Source: CBDBBY01 sp965203215
Lineage (GTDB): Bacteria > Pseudomonadota > Alphaproteobacteria > Rhodobacterales > Rhodobacteraceae
Assembly: GCA_965203215.1 (NCBI GenBank)
Contig: CBDBBY010000001.1
Span: 3,224,001 to 3,288,000, forward strand
Length of the DNA stretch: 64,000 nucleotides
Direction of reading: 5' to 3'
A model generated the notes under the pieces. The model had not been told where the DNA came from and ran no database searches. It saw only the letters and a program-made list of their open reading frames with translations. This document shows positions 46,255-56,525 of the stretch, in pieces. The stretch's first letter is position 1. Each line of letters starts with the position of its first letter. Made by a program: the position numbers and the translations under genes.

Positions 46255-48951
46255 TCAAATGCGTCCGTGGCAGTGCTTGAATTTTTTCTTTGAGCCGCAA
46301 GGACACGGGCTGTTGCGCCCGGGATTGCCCCACGTCGAACGATCATTTTCGTCGAATGCAGGTGCCGCCTTAGGTCCTTTGCCGTTGAGCTTGCGGCTGC
46401 TTTGTTCAAGCAATTTCTTTGCTTCCGCCAGTCTTGCTTCTTCTCTTCGCAGGATCTCCGCGCGCTCCTCCGGCGTGATCGGCCGCATCTTGCTCAATTG
46501 ACTGGACATTGCCGTGCGCAAGGAGGTCATCAAGGCATCAAAGAGTCCGAACGCTTCGCTCTTGAATTCGTTCAGAGGATCCCGTTGCGCATAGCCTCGG
46601 AAGCCGATCACCGAGCGCAGGTGTTCCAGAGTCACGAGGTGTTCTCTCCACTTCGAGTCGATCGTGTGCAGAAGAACTTGTTTTTCCAAGGTTCTCATCG
46701 TCTCGGTCCCGAATTCCACGGACTTTTTCGCCATGACCTCTTCGGATGCCTTGTAGAGACGCTCCATGACGACTTGGTCGTCGACGCCGTCCTCTTCGCC
46801 CCAAGCAGTGACCGGGGCTTCGATGCCAAGCTGATCCCGGCACATCGAGGCGAGTTCTTCCATCTCCCACTGTTCGGAATAAGTATTCGGCGGCATGCAT
46901 TGTTCAACCAGGTCATCGACCAATTCGTGCCGCATGTCCCTGACGATTTCCGAAACATCGTCGGATTCCATGATTTCGCGCCGCTGGCGGAAGATCGCCT
47001 TGCGCTGGTCGTTCATCACGTCGTCGTATTTGAGGAGTTGCTTCCTGATGTCGAAGTTGCGCGCCTCCACTTTGGCTTGGGCCTTCTCAAGCGACTTGTT
47101 CACCCATGGATGAATGATCGCTTCTCCGTCCTCCATTCCGAGCGTGTTCAAAACCTTGTCGAGCTTCTGGGATCCGAAGATCCGCATCAGATCGTCTTCA
47201 AGCGAAAGGAAGAAACTTGAGCGGCCGGGGTCGCCCTGCCGTCCCGAGCGGCCTCGGAGCTGATTGTCGATCCGCCTGGATTCATGCCTTTCAGTGGCAA
47301 GCACATAAAGGCCGCCGGCATTCAGCACTTTTTCGCGGGCGGCGGATATTTCGGCTTCAATTCGACTGCGTATCGTGCCGACTTCGGCTTCGGGGTCTCC
47401 TTCCAAATCCTCTATGACGCGCATCTCGACATTGCCGCCGAGCTGGATGTCGGTTCCGCGTCCCGCCATGTTCGTGGCGATCGTCACTGCGCCGGGCTTT
47501 CCCGCGTCCGCGATGATTTTGGCTTCCTGCTCGTGGTGCCGCGCGTTCAGGACGTTGTGGCTTATCTTTTTTTCGTCGAGCATCTTCGAGAGGATTTCGG
47601 ATTTCTCGATTGAGGTCGTTCCGACTAGGACCGGCTGCTCTTTTTCGTTCGCTTCCCGGATTGAACTCAGGATCGCGTCGTATTTCTCGCGGGTCGTCCG
47701 ATAAACCTGGTCATCCTCGTCTGCACGGTCGACAGGGCGGTTGGTCGGAATCTCGACCACGCCGAGGCCGTAGATCTCCTGGAATTCCTCCGCTTCCGTC
47801 GCCGCGGTCCCGGTCATTCCAGCAAGCTTGTCGTAAAGCCGGAAATAGTTCTGGAACGTGATCGAAGCCATCGTGACGTTTTCGGGCTGGATCGCGACGT
47901 TCTCTTTGGCTTCGATCGCTTGATGAAGCCCTTCGCTCAATCTCCTGCCCGGCATCATCCGGCCGGTGAACTCATCGATCAGGACGACTGCGTCGTTGCG
48001 GACGATGTACTCCTTGTCCTTCCGGAAGTTCTTGTGCGCCCGGAGCGCTTGGGTGATGTGGTGCACCAAAGTGGTCGACTCGGGATCGTAAAGCGACTGG
48101 TGTTCAGGAAGAATGCCCGCCTCGCGAAGCCGGTTTTCCATGAATTCATTGCCCTCGTCGGTATAGGTGACGTTCTTGGTTTTTTCGTCGAGCGTGTAAT
48201 GCTCCTCGGCGACCTCGGGAATCAAGGTGTTGATCGACACGTAGAGTTCCGAACGATCCTGGGATGGGCCCGAAATGATCAGCGGCGTGCGGGCTTCATC
48301 GATGAGAATGGAGTCGACCTCGTCCACAATCGCGAAATTATGGCCCCTCTGCGCCATCGCCGGCAGGGTTGTCGCCATGTTGTCGCGAAGATAGTCGAAG
48401 CCAAGCTCGTTGTTCGTCGCGTAGGTGATGTCCGCTTGATAGGCGGCGCGTTTCTCCTCTTTATCCTGCATCGGAACGATCACGCCCACGGTCACGCCTA
48501 GCGCGGAATAGATATTGCCCATCCACTCGGCATCGCGGCGAGCCAAGTAGTCGTTGACCGTGACGATATGCACGCCTTTTCCGGTAAGGGCATTCAGATA
48601 AGCGGGAAGAACGGCGACGAGAGTCTTGCCTTCCCCGGTCTTCATTTCCGAAATGTCTCCGCGATGCAGGAATATCCCGCCCATGAGCTGGACGTCGAAC
48701 ACACGAAGTCCGAGCGTTCGCTTGCCCGCTTCGCGGGCATTCGCGAACGCTTCCGGCAGAAGGCTGTCGAGGTCTTCGCCGTTTTCGGCTCTGGATTTCA
48801 GTTCGGCGGTCTTCTGCTTGATCCCTTCGTCCGACAAAGCCTCGAATTCGCTCTCCAGTTTGTTGATCTCGGCGACCAAAGGTCCGACCGACTTCAGTTT
48901 TCTGTCGTTCGGAGATCCGAATACTTTTTTGGCGATGCTGGCGAGACGCAT
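46255..48951 (-). CDS. secA: Preprotein translocase subunit SecA
   Basis: The protein has 898 residues from ATG 48951 (MRLASIAKKVFGSPNDRKLK), the normal alphaproteobacterial start and length; the frame is open upstream but that part is not conserved. SecA is the ATP-driven motor that pushes unfolded proteins through SecYEG. Motifs: Walker A MKTGEGKTLV (about 104-113), Walker B IVDEVDSILIDEART, helicase motifs TNMAGRGTDIQLGG and NQLRGRSGRQGDPG, and the C-terminal zinc motif CPCGSKKKFKHCH that binds SecB and lipids. All catalytic elements are intact. It is divergent from the argJ/mutT side. This is a housekeeping anchor in the window. Confidence 0.98.
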   Translation of the reverse strand: MRLASIAKKVFGSPNDRKLKSVGPLVAEINKLESEFEALSDEGIKQKTAELKSRAENGEDLDSLLPEAFANAREAGKRTLGLRVFDVQLMGGIFLHRGDISEMKTGEGKTLVAVLPAYLNALTGKGVHIVTVNDYLARRDAEWMGNIYSALGVTVGVIVPMQDKEEKRAAYQADITYATNNELGFDYLRDNMATTLPAMAQRGHNFAIVDEVDSILIDEARTPLIISGPSQDRSELYVSINTLIPEVAEEHYTLDEKTKNVTYTDEGNEFMENRLREAGILPEHQSLYDPESTTLVHHITQALRAHKNFRKDKEYIVRNDAVVLIDEFTGRMMPGRRLSEGLHQAIEAKENVAIQPENVTMASITFQNYFRLYDKLAGMTGTAATEAEEFQEIYGLGVVEIPTNRPVDRADEDDQVYRTTREKYDAILSSIREANEKEQPVLVGTTSIEKSEILSKMLDEKKISHNVLNARHHEQEAKIIADAGKPGAVTIATNMAGRGTDIQLGGNVEMRVIEDLEGDPEAEVGTIRSRIEAEISAAREKVLNAGGLYVLATERHESRRIDNQLRGRSGRQGDPGRSSFFLSLEDDLMRIFGSQKLDKVLNTLGMEDGEAIIHPWVNKSLEKAQAKVEARNFDIRKQLLKYDDVMNDQRKAIFRQRREIMESDDVSEIVRDMRHELVDDLVEQCMPPNTYSEQWEMEELASMCRDQLGIEAPVTAWGEEDGVDDQVVMERLYKASEEVMAKKSVEFGTETMRTLEKQVLLHTIDSKWREHLVTLEHLRSVIGFRGYAQRDPLNEFKSEAFGLFDALMTSLRTAMSSQLSKMRPITPEERAEILRREEARLAEAKKLLEQSSRKLNGKGPKAAPAFDENDRSTWGNPGRNSPCPCGSKKKFKHCHGRI

Positions 48952-49637
48952 TGGCAAGGTTTCCGAGCCTGGGAATTCGCCGGGTCCTGAACCGAGCCCG
49001 CGAATTTCAATACCTGCTGTTCCAGATTGGCCCGCCGCTTTCGTCGGCGACATGCAGACGGAGCGGAGGCCATCGGGATCCAAATTCGCGATGGATTTAT
49101 GTGCGCGATGCGCGATAGTCAACTTTTCCGAGCGGCTCAAAGCGTTGGAAGTTGCACTTCTCCGCTTTCCCAAGGGCGAAGGCGCAAGATTTCTGTGGAT
49201 TGTCGGGTATTGAAGTCGGCGAATCCATGAATAACAGTCCAGTTCGGATGAGCGTGGCGGATGGACGTACGATTTTCCGGAAGCAAGGGGTTGCCTGCAG
49301 CGGAAACGTCTCCCGCCGCAGCTCCATCGCTGTTGACCCGCATCCGACGGCCATCAGACCGCAAGCTGTTTCCTGATAGCGGCGGGGATGATTCCGCCGC
49401 ATTGCGAACGGCTTCAGCTTTCATTCGGGTGGGGCGGAAACTCGGAACAAGGTGCGGAAGACTCGAAACAAGGAACGAGATAAAAGCGCAGATTGATAGG
49501 ATGCGGAAAGGACCCCAAGAACTCGTTCGTTGGAAACCGCCATGAACCTCATCAGCTTTGACATGGTGCTCGATGGTTCCAACTTCGGGCCGATCATTGC
49601 GGTTCGAACGCTGTTCGGAGGCCGAAAAGGCCTGCTG
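48952..49637. other. Region upstream of secA
   Basis: There is no supported gene. Related genomes often carry a peptidyl-prolyl isomerase gene divergent from secA here; none is present. The secA promoter should lie within the first 300 bases. Several short frames on both strands lack motifs and ribosome-binding sites. Confidence 0.35.
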
Positions 49638-50345
49638 CCATCGTCGTTTTGTTCTTCCTCAAAGCCGGTTGAATTTGCCGAATCGCGCCTTATCCAGTTC
49701 TGCAAGGTGCATCCCATTTACCTTGGATAGAGAGAAGGCGAGGTGCCGCCGGTCGAAATCGGCCGCCAACGCTTGTTCGCCGCCAAATGCTGCATCGAAA
49801 TCAATCGTGTGGCGAAACCCTCGATTGGAGGCATCTTTGCGCCGCCGTCTGATCGAAAGAACTGGAACGCACCCAGTTCGACAAGACTTGTTGATATCGT
49901 TTTTTTCTTCCTCAAGGCCGTTCGAATTTGACGGCCGCACCGAATCCGATCCAGCAGAGCGCATCCCATTTCCGGGTTGATAAACGCGATGTACCGTTGG
50001 TCGAAATCGGGCGCCAACGCTTTGCTCACTGTCAAATGCCGTATCGAAAACAATCGTTGGGCCGACTTCCATTATTGGATGCTTCGTCGCGCCGCTGTCT
50101 GACCGAAAGAACTGGAACGAGCCCAAGTCGACAAGACCTGTTGATATCGTTTTTTTCTTCCACAAGGCCATTTGAATTTGCCGGCCGCACCGAATCCGAT
50201 CCAGCAAGATGCATCCCATTTCCGGATTGATAAACGCGAGAGGCTGCTGGTCGAAATCGGGCGCCTACGCTTTGCTCACTGTCAGATGCCCTATCGAAAA
50301 CAATCGTCGGGCCGACTTCTTCGCTTGGCGGGTTTGTCGCGCCGA
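49638..50345. repeat. Three tandem copies of a ~250-bp repeat
   Basis: Units begin at about 49638, 49890 and 50140. The spacing between landmark words is regular: GCATCCCATTT at 49709, 49961 and 50211 (252 and 250 bp). Units 2 and 3 are close to each other (GTTGATATCGTTTTTTTCTTCC, GGTCGAAATCGGGCGCC and GCTTTGCTCACTGTCA shared); unit 1 is more diverged and unit 3 is cut short on the right. On the minus strand the repeats contain short related frames beginning MGC.LLDRIRCGRQI, but the frames are not maintained between units. Function unknown: noncoding repeat, decayed duplicated gene or regulatory array. Confidence 0.8.
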
Positions 50346-50611
50346 CGCTTGGCCAAAGGAATGGGATGCACCCTATCCGGCATTCCCGGTTTGCAGGCGC
50401 CAAATGTGTAGGTGGCGTGCCATTTGAGTTCGCCGCCACTTGAAGCCGCAAGCCGAAAGTTCCGCCGACGCAAGACTTCATGAAGGCCGGCGGGAGTAGC
50501 GGAAGCCGCCGCAATGAAAGTTTCATGAAAATCGGCTTTGAAAGTAGGAAGCAAGTCGATAACAGGACATTTTGATGCAATCTTTGAATCTTGATGAATA
50601 AGGAACAGCAA

Positions 50612-52126
50612 ATGAATATCCCGAGAGTCGTGACCAACCTTGGCAAGGTCGGCATACTGGTCGTCGCGTCCGCCGCCGCGCCAGCGTATGCAGACGTCGC
50701 GAACGTTACTATCGTGCACTTCAATGATCTTGATCGCATGGGCGAAAGAGACGGTCGAGGCGGAGTCGCGCGTTTGGCGTCCGTCATCGAGTCGGAACGC
50801 CAGATGGGCGGCCAAGTCATCGTGACATTCGGCGGCGACACGATTTCGCCGTCCCTGTTGTCCGGCATGGACGAAGGGGCCCACATGATCGATCTGCTGA
50901 ACCAGATCGGCGTGACCGCAATGGCGATCGGCAACCACGAATTCGACTTCGGTCCGGAAATTGCCGAAGAAAGAATCGCGGAGGCGAATTTCCCGATGCT
51001 GGGCGCCAACCACGCGAACCCGGACGGCGAAATGCTGGACGGCGCGATGGAATCCATCATGGTGGATGCCGGACCCTACCAGATCGGCATATTCGGGCTT
51101 ACAACCGTTTCCACAGCCGAAAAATCCAGCCCGGGCGAGTATGAATTCCGTCCTGCGGTCGATGTCGCGGCCGAGCAAGCGGAAGCTTTGAGAGCGGCCG
51201 GAGCCGACATCGTGATCGCGTTGGCCCATACGGATATGGGCGAGGATCAGGCGCTGAGGCAGCAGGGAGCCGTAGATCTTCTGCTGAGCGGCGACGACCA
51301 TATCCAGGAAGTCTCCTACAACGGCAAAATGCTCTACGCAGAGTCGGGAGAGCAGGCCGACTGGGTCACCGTCATCGACTTGAGGATGGAAGAAGTCGTT
51401 GACGGCGACGACAAGGAATTCGTTTGGAGCCCGGAATACCGCGTGATCGACACGATGAATGTCGAGCCGCATGCCGACATCGCGGCCGCCGTCGCGGGGT
51501 ATGAAGCCATGCTCAGCAGTGAACTGGACGTCGAGCTCGGAACCACGGCAACCGCGCTCGACAGCCGCCGGGAAACAATCCGCGCAAAGGAAGCTGCGAT
51601 CGCCAACCTCATCGCCGACGCGGTGCGCGATGCGACCGGAGCCGACATCGGCATGATGAACGGCGGCGGCATTCGCGCGAACCGCGAATACGAGCCCGGA
51701 ACAGTGTTGACCCGCCGCGACATCCAGGCGGAGCTTCCCTTCGGCAACAAGACGGTCGTGCTGGAGGTTACCGGTCAAGACATCATAGATGCCCTCGAAA
51801 ATGGCTTCAGCCAGGTCGAAAACGGCGCCGGAAGGTTCCCGCATGTTTCCGGAATCGAAGTGGTTTACGACTTCAACCAGCCTGCCGGAAGCAGAGTCGT
51901 GGAAGTTACGCGAGACGGAGCAGCGCTTGATCCCAATGCGACTTTCAGTCTTGCGATCAACGACTATGTCGCAGGCGGCGGGGACGGATACGACATGTTG
52001 GCGGGCAAGCGACGGATTGTCGACGAGAATGCAGGCGTGCTGATGACGGTCCAGATGTTCGACTACATCTCGTCTAGAGGAAGCGTTTCGCCAAGAGTCG
52101 AAGGGCGGATGAAGCCTGCGAACTGA
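50612..52126 (+). CDS. Secreted 5'-nucleotidase/UDP-sugar hydrolase-like metallophosphatase
   Basis: The protein has about 504 residues. The start ATG 50612 follows AGGAA (50601-50605) and begins a signal peptide ending in AAPAYA, so the enzyme is periplasmic. The calcineurin-like domain shows IVHFNDLDRM, FGGDTISPSL, IGNHEFDFG and ALAHTDMG; the C-terminal 5'-nucleotidase domain has MMNGGGIRAN and NDYVAGGGDGYDM (substrate stacking). The first metal motif reads NDLDR rather than NDxHG and the GGHxH motif reads SGDDHIQ, as in a branch of the family that differs from UshA. It would hydrolyse nucleotides for phosphate or nucleoside scavenging. It lies between the repeat array and argJ. Confidence 0.88.
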   Translation: MNIPRVVTNLGKVGILVVASAAAPAYADVANVTIVHFNDLDRMGERDGRGGVARLASVIESERQMGGQVIVTFGGDTISPSLLSGMDEGAHMIDLLNQIGVTAMAIGNHEFDFGPEIAEERIAEANFPMLGANHANPDGEMLDGAMESIMVDAGPYQIGIFGLTTVSTAEKSSPGEYEFRPAVDVAAEQAEALRAAGADIVIALAHTDMGEDQALRQQGAVDLLLSGDDHIQEVSYNGKMLYAESGEQADWVTVIDLRMEEVVDGDDKEFVWSPEYRVIDTMNVEPHADIAAAVAGYEAMLSSELDVELGTTATALDSRRETIRAKEAAIANLIADAVRDATGADIGMMNGGGIRANREYEPGTVLTRRDIQAELPFGNKTVVLEVTGQDIIDALENGFSQVENGAGRFPHVSGIEVVYDFNQPAGSRVVEVTRDGAALDPNATFSLAINDYVAGGGDGYDMLAGKRRIVDENAGVLMTVQMFDYISSRGSVSPRVEGRMKPAN

Positions 52127-52308
52127 ACAGCAGCGAGCAGTCGAGTGCCGACGCGTCGAACGCGTCGGCATTCAAAGTTTCAGGCAAGACATTCAAATCA
52201 TTTCAAGCGCGGCGGGACGCTTGCGCCGGTCCGGCGTTCGCGTGTACTTCTGCGGCCTGAACTGCGGCGGCAAGTCGCACATCCAATATTCGAGTTGCGG
52301 AGGCCTAA

Positions 52309-53637
52309 ATGAGCAAGGAGGAAATCCAAGAACTCAAGAGCGAAATCAAGCGCCTCAAGAACCTGCTGCGATCAAAGGACGATCCGAATCCTGTTTCGCC
52401 GCTCGCGCCGAAGGGAGGGTTTCCGGACCTGCCCGAAATTGACGGGGTCGAGTTCGCGTCCGCCGCGGCAGCCGTGCATTACAAAGGCCGGAACGACGTC
52501 ATGCTGGCGAAGGTCGCACCGGGCAGCGCAGTCGCCGGCGTCTTCACTCGCTCCGCGACGCGCTCAGCGCCGGTGCTGGATTGCCAAAGCAAGATCGCCG
52601 AACTGCATTCGAAAGAGCCGGTTGACGACGGTTTCGCGATCCTGGCGAATTCAGGCAATTCGAATGCCTTCACGGGCGCTGTCGGGGTCAGCGCAGTCGA
52701 GAAACTGACAGGCTTGGTCTCCAAGACCTTGGGGATATCGGAGCGGCATGTGTTCACCGCTTCAACCGGCGTTATCGGCGTGCCACTGCCGAGCGAGCGA
52801 ATTGCCGCCGTCGTAGGCTCCTTGCGCGACGGTCTGCGGCCTGACGGAATCAAAGGAGCGGCGCGCGCAATCATGACGACCGATACCTTTCCGAAGGGTG
52901 CGGGAACTACGGTCGACATCGGCGGGTCGACGATAAGCATAGCCGGGTTCGCGAAGGGATCGGGAATGATCGCGCCGGACATGGCCACGATGCTTTCCTT
53001 CATATTCACGGACGCATCCGTGGAGCAACAGACTCTCCAGTCGCTCGTGTCGAAAATAGCCGATGAAACCTTCAACAGGGTTACGGTGGACGGCGACACC
53101 TCCACTTCCGACACAGTGATCGTCGTAGCGACGAACAAATCGAGTGCGCCGCGCATCAAAGACAAAAATACGGACGAAGGAAAACAGTTCGGCAAAGCCC
53201 TGACCGGAGTAATGGAAGATCTGGCCAAGCAGCTTGTCCGCGATGGCGAGGGTGCCACGAAGCTTGCGGAAATCCGCGTGACCGGCGCCGAGTCCGACAG
53301 CGATGCCGCCCTGGTCGCAAAGTCCATTGCAAATTCGCCGCTCGTGAAGACAGCAATTCACGGTGAGGATCCCAACTGGGGGCGGATCGTGATGGCGATC
53401 GGAAAGGCGGGCGCGAAAGCGGACCGCGACCGGATATCGATAAGTTTCGGCGACCACATTGTTGCAGAGCGGGGGTTTGTTTCGCCGAATTACGAAGAAG
53501 AAGTCGCAGCAAAGCACATGCGAAACGAAGAGATCCTCATCCAGGTCGATCTCGGGATAGGAAACGGTTCAGCCGCCGTCTGGACCTGCGACTTTTCGGA
53601 CCGTTACGTTTCCATCAACGCCGATTACCGCTCATGA
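52309..53637 (+). CDS. argJ: Bifunctional glutamate N-acetyltransferase / amino-acid acetyltransferase ArgJ
   Basis: The protein has 442 residues. ArgJ transfers the acetyl group from N-acetylornithine to glutamate, and often also uses acetyl-CoA, in the cyclic arginine pathway. The self-cleavage site is visible in MIAPDMATML, where T227 becomes the new N-terminal nucleophile of the beta chain. Other conserved parts are ANSGNSNAFTG, FTASTGVIG and VDGDTSTSDT. The first 25 residues form a charged helix (EEIQELKSEIKRLKNLLR) beyond the usual N-terminus. It overlaps mutT by 4 nt (ATGA), the arrangement expected next to secA in alphaproteobacteria. Confidence 0.97.
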   Translation: MSKEEIQELKSEIKRLKNLLRSKDDPNPVSPLAPKGGFPDLPEIDGVEFASAAAAVHYKGRNDVMLAKVAPGSAVAGVFTRSATRSAPVLDCQSKIAELHSKEPVDDGFAILANSGNSNAFTGAVGVSAVEKLTGLVSKTLGISERHVFTASTGVIGVPLPSERIAAVVGSLRDGLRPDGIKGAARAIMTTDTFPKGAGTTVDIGGSTISIAGFAKGSGMIAPDMATMLSFIFTDASVEQQTLQSLVSKIADETFNRVTVDGDTSTSDTVIVVATNKSSAPRIKDKNTDEGKQFGKALTGVMEDLAKQLVRDGEGATKLAEIRVTGAESDSDAALVAKSIANSPLVKTAIHGEDPNWGRIVMAIGKAGAKADRDRISISFGDHIVAERGFVSPNYEEEVAAKHMRNEEILIQVDLGIGNGSAAVWTCDFSDRYVSINADYRS

Positions 53638-54032
53638 AGCTGGTGCTCGTGGCTGCCGCCGCGCTTGTCGACCCCGACGGGCGGGTACTGATCGCCAAGA
53701 GGAAAGACGAAGGATTCTTGGGCGGTTTGTGGGAGTTTCCCGGCGGCAAGGTTGAAGCCGGAGAGACGCCGGAAGAGGCTCTCGTCCGGGAATTGCGGGA
53801 AGAGCTCGGAGTGGACACTTGGCAGAGCTGCTTGGCTCCGTTCACGTTTGCCAGCCACACCTACGAGGAGTTTCACCTCTTGATGCCATTGTACATATGC
53901 CACAAATGGGAGTCACAACCGGAGACCCGCGCCCACAGCCAATTGAAATGGGTTTTTCCACGCAATCTCGTATCCTATCCTATGCCACATGCTGACAAGC
54001 CGCTCGTGGCGATGCTGAGGGATTGGTTGTAG
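53634..54032 (+). CDS. mutT: MutT/Nudix 8-oxo-dGTP diphosphatase
   Basis: The protein has 132 residues. The Nudix box GX5EX7REUXEEXGU is complete: G38, E44, R52-E53, E56-E57, G59 within FPGGKVEAGETPEEALVREL and onward. The flanking sequence (IAKRKDEGFLGGLWEFPGGK) is typical of MutT, which removes oxidised 8-oxo-dGTP from the nucleotide pool. Start ATG 53634 overlaps the argJ stop. It marks the right edge of the housekeeping block; IS debris begins about 50 nt further on. Confidence 0.93.
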   Translation: MKLVLVAAAALVDPDGRVLIAKRKDEGFLGGLWEFPGGKVEAGETPEEALVRELREELGVDTWQSCLAPFTFASHTYEEFHLLMPLYICHKWESQPETRAHSQLKWVFPRNLVSYPMPHADKPLVAMLRDWL

Positions 54033-54079
54033 ATCGGAATATTGGCACCCAAAGGATGTTCCAGATCAAAAGCACGGAT

Positions 54080-54337
54080 CTAATCTCGGTTCAATTCCGA
54101 ACAACCGTTCGAAACAGACCCACGAATCCCGCTCATCTTGCTGCGGTGGACCAACCCTGTCAGCTTGTATTGTAGAGTCCATCCCGCAACAACCAAAACG
54201 GAAACACTGAACATGCGTGCAACTCGGTGGCAATTCCTGTTAGCGTCGTACTCCGAAACCACACGCTTGCGAAGATCAATCGAATAGAGGCCTAACGCCC
54301 ATGCGAACCTCTTCCACCAATGAACGCAATGAATCAT
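54080..54337 (-). pseudogene. IS630-family transposase N-terminal fragment
   Basis: The minus-strand frame contains YSIDLRKRVVSEYDANRNCH, then RVARMFSVSVLVVAGW and LVHRSKMSG. This is the N-terminal helix-turn-helix of IS630-family transposases (pattern YSxDLRERVV..G....VA.RF.VS...V..W). The DDE domain is missing, so only the first roughly 60 codons survive. It lies between mutT and the restriction locus and may mark an insertion boundary. The remaining sequence up to 54621 has no gene that I can support. Confidence 0.7.
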
Positions 54338-54621
54338 ACCTAAGAAATAGGAGCATCACAGAAATGTTATCGAATTTGGCAAATGCACGCTCTAAGGCGT
54401 TGCGTCCCAAGGATGTTCTTGTTAGGTTCCTATCCTGATTCCGAGAAGACCAGAATTTGCTTTGCTGATCGCGTATGGATCGAGAGGTAGATGGCACACT
54501 TACACAACGTCAGTTCGCAAATGGAACGGCAGACTAATTTCATCCGAGCTAGGTCACAGGACGTTAGCACACGAGCGGTGCTCCGTTCTTGTGCCTAGAC
54601 AAAAATCACGAGGGCTAGAAC

Positions 54622-55539
54622 TTGAAAGTTTTATCACTATTTGCGGGAGCAGGCGGCTTGGATCTAGGTTTCCGAAATGCTGGTCACACAATTGTCTGGG
54701 CAAATGACTTTGACCGAGATTCATGCGCAACCTATAAAAAAAACATCGCCGAACATATTGTGTGCAGTGATGTTGCCAGTATTGATACGAATAGCATACC
54801 ACAATTCGATATTTTGATTGGCGGATTTCCTTGTCAAGGGTTTTCTAGAGCTAATATAAATAAAAAGAAAAATGATAATCGAAATAATCTATATTTACAT
54901 GTACTAAAGGTATTAAATGCAAAGAAACCAAAATACTTTTGCTTGGAGAATGTCAGGGGAATTTTGACCTTAAACAATGGTTGTGATTTTTCTGAAATAA
55001 AGAATGCGCTGTCTAGCGAGGGATATAAAACTTCATACAAGGTTTTAAATGCTGCTGATTATGGTGTTCCGCAAAATAGAATTAGGGTTATCATAATTGG
55101 CGTACGCCAAGATATATCCCGGTATTTCAAGTTCGAATATCCGGAACCAACTCATACAAAATATGAAAACAACTCATTACCAAAATGGATAAGTATTGCT
55201 GAGGCTCTTGAAGGTATTGGCGAGCCCAATGAAAGTAATTTATTAAATCATATATGTAGTAAGTACAAAGTCACTAACAGAGATTTTACCGGTCACAGAA
55301 AAACAGATCCAAAAAAACCAAGTCCAACAATTTTGGCAAGAGGCAACGGCCGAGGTGGAGTATGCGCTATCCAACATCCAAAAAATCACAGGAGATTGTC
55401 TGTTCGTGAAAGTGCCGTTATTCAAACATTCCCAATGAACTTTGAGTTTATAGGAAATTTGTCGTCTATGTACCGGCAGGTAGGCAACGCCGTTCCGGTT
55501 AAATTGGCAACGAAAATCGCGAGGAGGTTTCCAAAATGA
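54622..55539 (+). CDS. DNA (cytosine-5) methyltransferase 1
   Basis: The protein has 305 residues. It has the m5C methylase motifs in order: I LSLFAGAGGLDLGF (4-17), IV GGFPCQGFS with catalytic C71, VI FCLENVRGIL (E109), VIII around QNRIRVIIIG, and IX/X ending RQVGNAVPV. It starts at TTG 54622 with GAGGG 7 nt upstream, an unusual start codon that could limit expression. It overlaps the second m5C methylase by 4 nt. The locus is strongly AT-rich compared with argJ/mutT. Two similar methylases beside one endonuclease suggest an asymmetric recognition site, each enzyme protecting one strand. Confidence 0.92.
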   Translation: MKVLSLFAGAGGLDLGFRNAGHTIVWANDFDRDSCATYKKNIAEHIVCSDVASIDTNSIPQFDILIGGFPCQGFSRANINKKKNDNRNNLYLHVLKVLNAKKPKYFCLENVRGILTLNNGCDFSEIKNALSSEGYKTSYKVLNAADYGVPQNRIRVIIIGVRQDISRYFKFEYPEPTHTKYENNSLPKWISIAEALEGIGEPNESNLLNHICSKYKVTNRDFTGHRKTDPKKPSPTILARGNGRGGVCAIQHPKNHRRLSVRESAVIQTFPMNFEFIGNLSSMYRQVGNAVPVKLATKIARRFPK

Positions 55540-56480
55540 AGGTCGTTTCCCTTTTCTCTGGATGTGGCGGACTTGACTTGGGATTTGTGAATTCTGGATT
55601 TAATGTAATTTGGGCTAATGATATTTTTGCCGACGCCGCAAAAACATATGCGCGCAACATAGGGGACCACATCGTAGAGAAGGATTTACGGAATATCTCG
55701 GTGGATGATATTCCAGATTGCGATGGTATAATCGGTGGCTTTCCATGTCAAGGATTTAGCGTTGCAAATATGGGAAGGCATATCAACGATGAGCGTAACA
55801 CACTTTATTTGCAAATTGTACGGGTTGTTTCTCAGAAAAAGCCAAAGTTTTTTGTTGCTGAAAATGTAAAGGGAATATTGACACTTGGGAAGGGCGCGAT
55901 CTTTGAAAAAGTAAAAGAGGATTTTGCAAGGGCCGGTTACATTGTTCACCATCACCTATTCAACACAGCAGATTATGGTGTTCCGCAGAGGAGGGAAAGG
56001 GTTATTCTGTTCGGCGTGCGTTCAGATTTATGCGAAGAGATGGTTGTAGCGTTCCCGCCAAAGCGGACACATTCCAGGGAAAAAGCAGAGGGCCTCGAAA
56101 GATGGATAAGCTGTGGTGAGGCGTTGCGGGACATCCCGGAGCCATCAAAAAGAGTAAACATTCCGAACCATGAAGGATCAAAATATAAGCTAAGGTTCAA
56201 CGGATACCTTGGTCATCGAAAAATTGATCCAGATGCACCGGCTCCTACAATAACCGCAAGGGGAGACGAGCGTGGCGGGGTTGTGATTATACATCATCCA
56301 GTGAACCACAGGCGAATGACCGTAAGGGAGACAGCAATTATTCAAAGTTTTCCTTTAGACTTCGTTTTTGAGGGAACAAAAACTTCGGCGTATCGACAGA
56401 TTGGCAACGCCGTACCTCCAATCTTTGCTGAAGCGATAGCTCGATCTGTGAAAGAGTCTTTCAATTCTACAAAGGCTTAA
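55536..56480 (+). CDS. DNA (cytosine-5) methyltransferase 2
   Basis: The protein has 314 residues. It shows the same motif series: LSLF-like VVSLFSGCGGLDLGF (3-17), GGFPCQGFS with C71, FVAENVKGIL (about 105-114), PQRRERVILFG and RQIGNAVPP. It resembles methylase 1 throughout but the two differ in the variable region, as expected if they recognise different strands of the same site. Its ATG overlaps the stop of methylase 1 (ATGA). The endonuclease gene begins 45 nt downstream, so all three are one operon. Confidence 0.93.
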   Translation: MKVVSLFSGCGGLDLGFVNSGFNVIWANDIFADAAKTYARNIGDHIVEKDLRNISVDDIPDCDGIIGGFPCQGFSVANMGRHINDERNTLYLQIVRVVSQKKPKFFVAENVKGILTLGKGAIFEKVKEDFARAGYIVHHHLFNTADYGVPQRRERVILFGVRSDLCEEMVVAFPPKRTHSREKAEGLERWISCGEALRDIPEPSKRVNIPNHEGSKYKLRFNGYLGHRKIDPDAPAPTITARGDERGGVVIIHHPVNHRRMTVRETAIIQSFPLDFVFEGTKTSAYRQIGNAVPPIFAEAIARSVKESFNSTKA

Positions 56481-56525
56481 CTCAAGATACGATACCTTCT
56501 GCGGTGAGCAACGAGGATAATTGTT

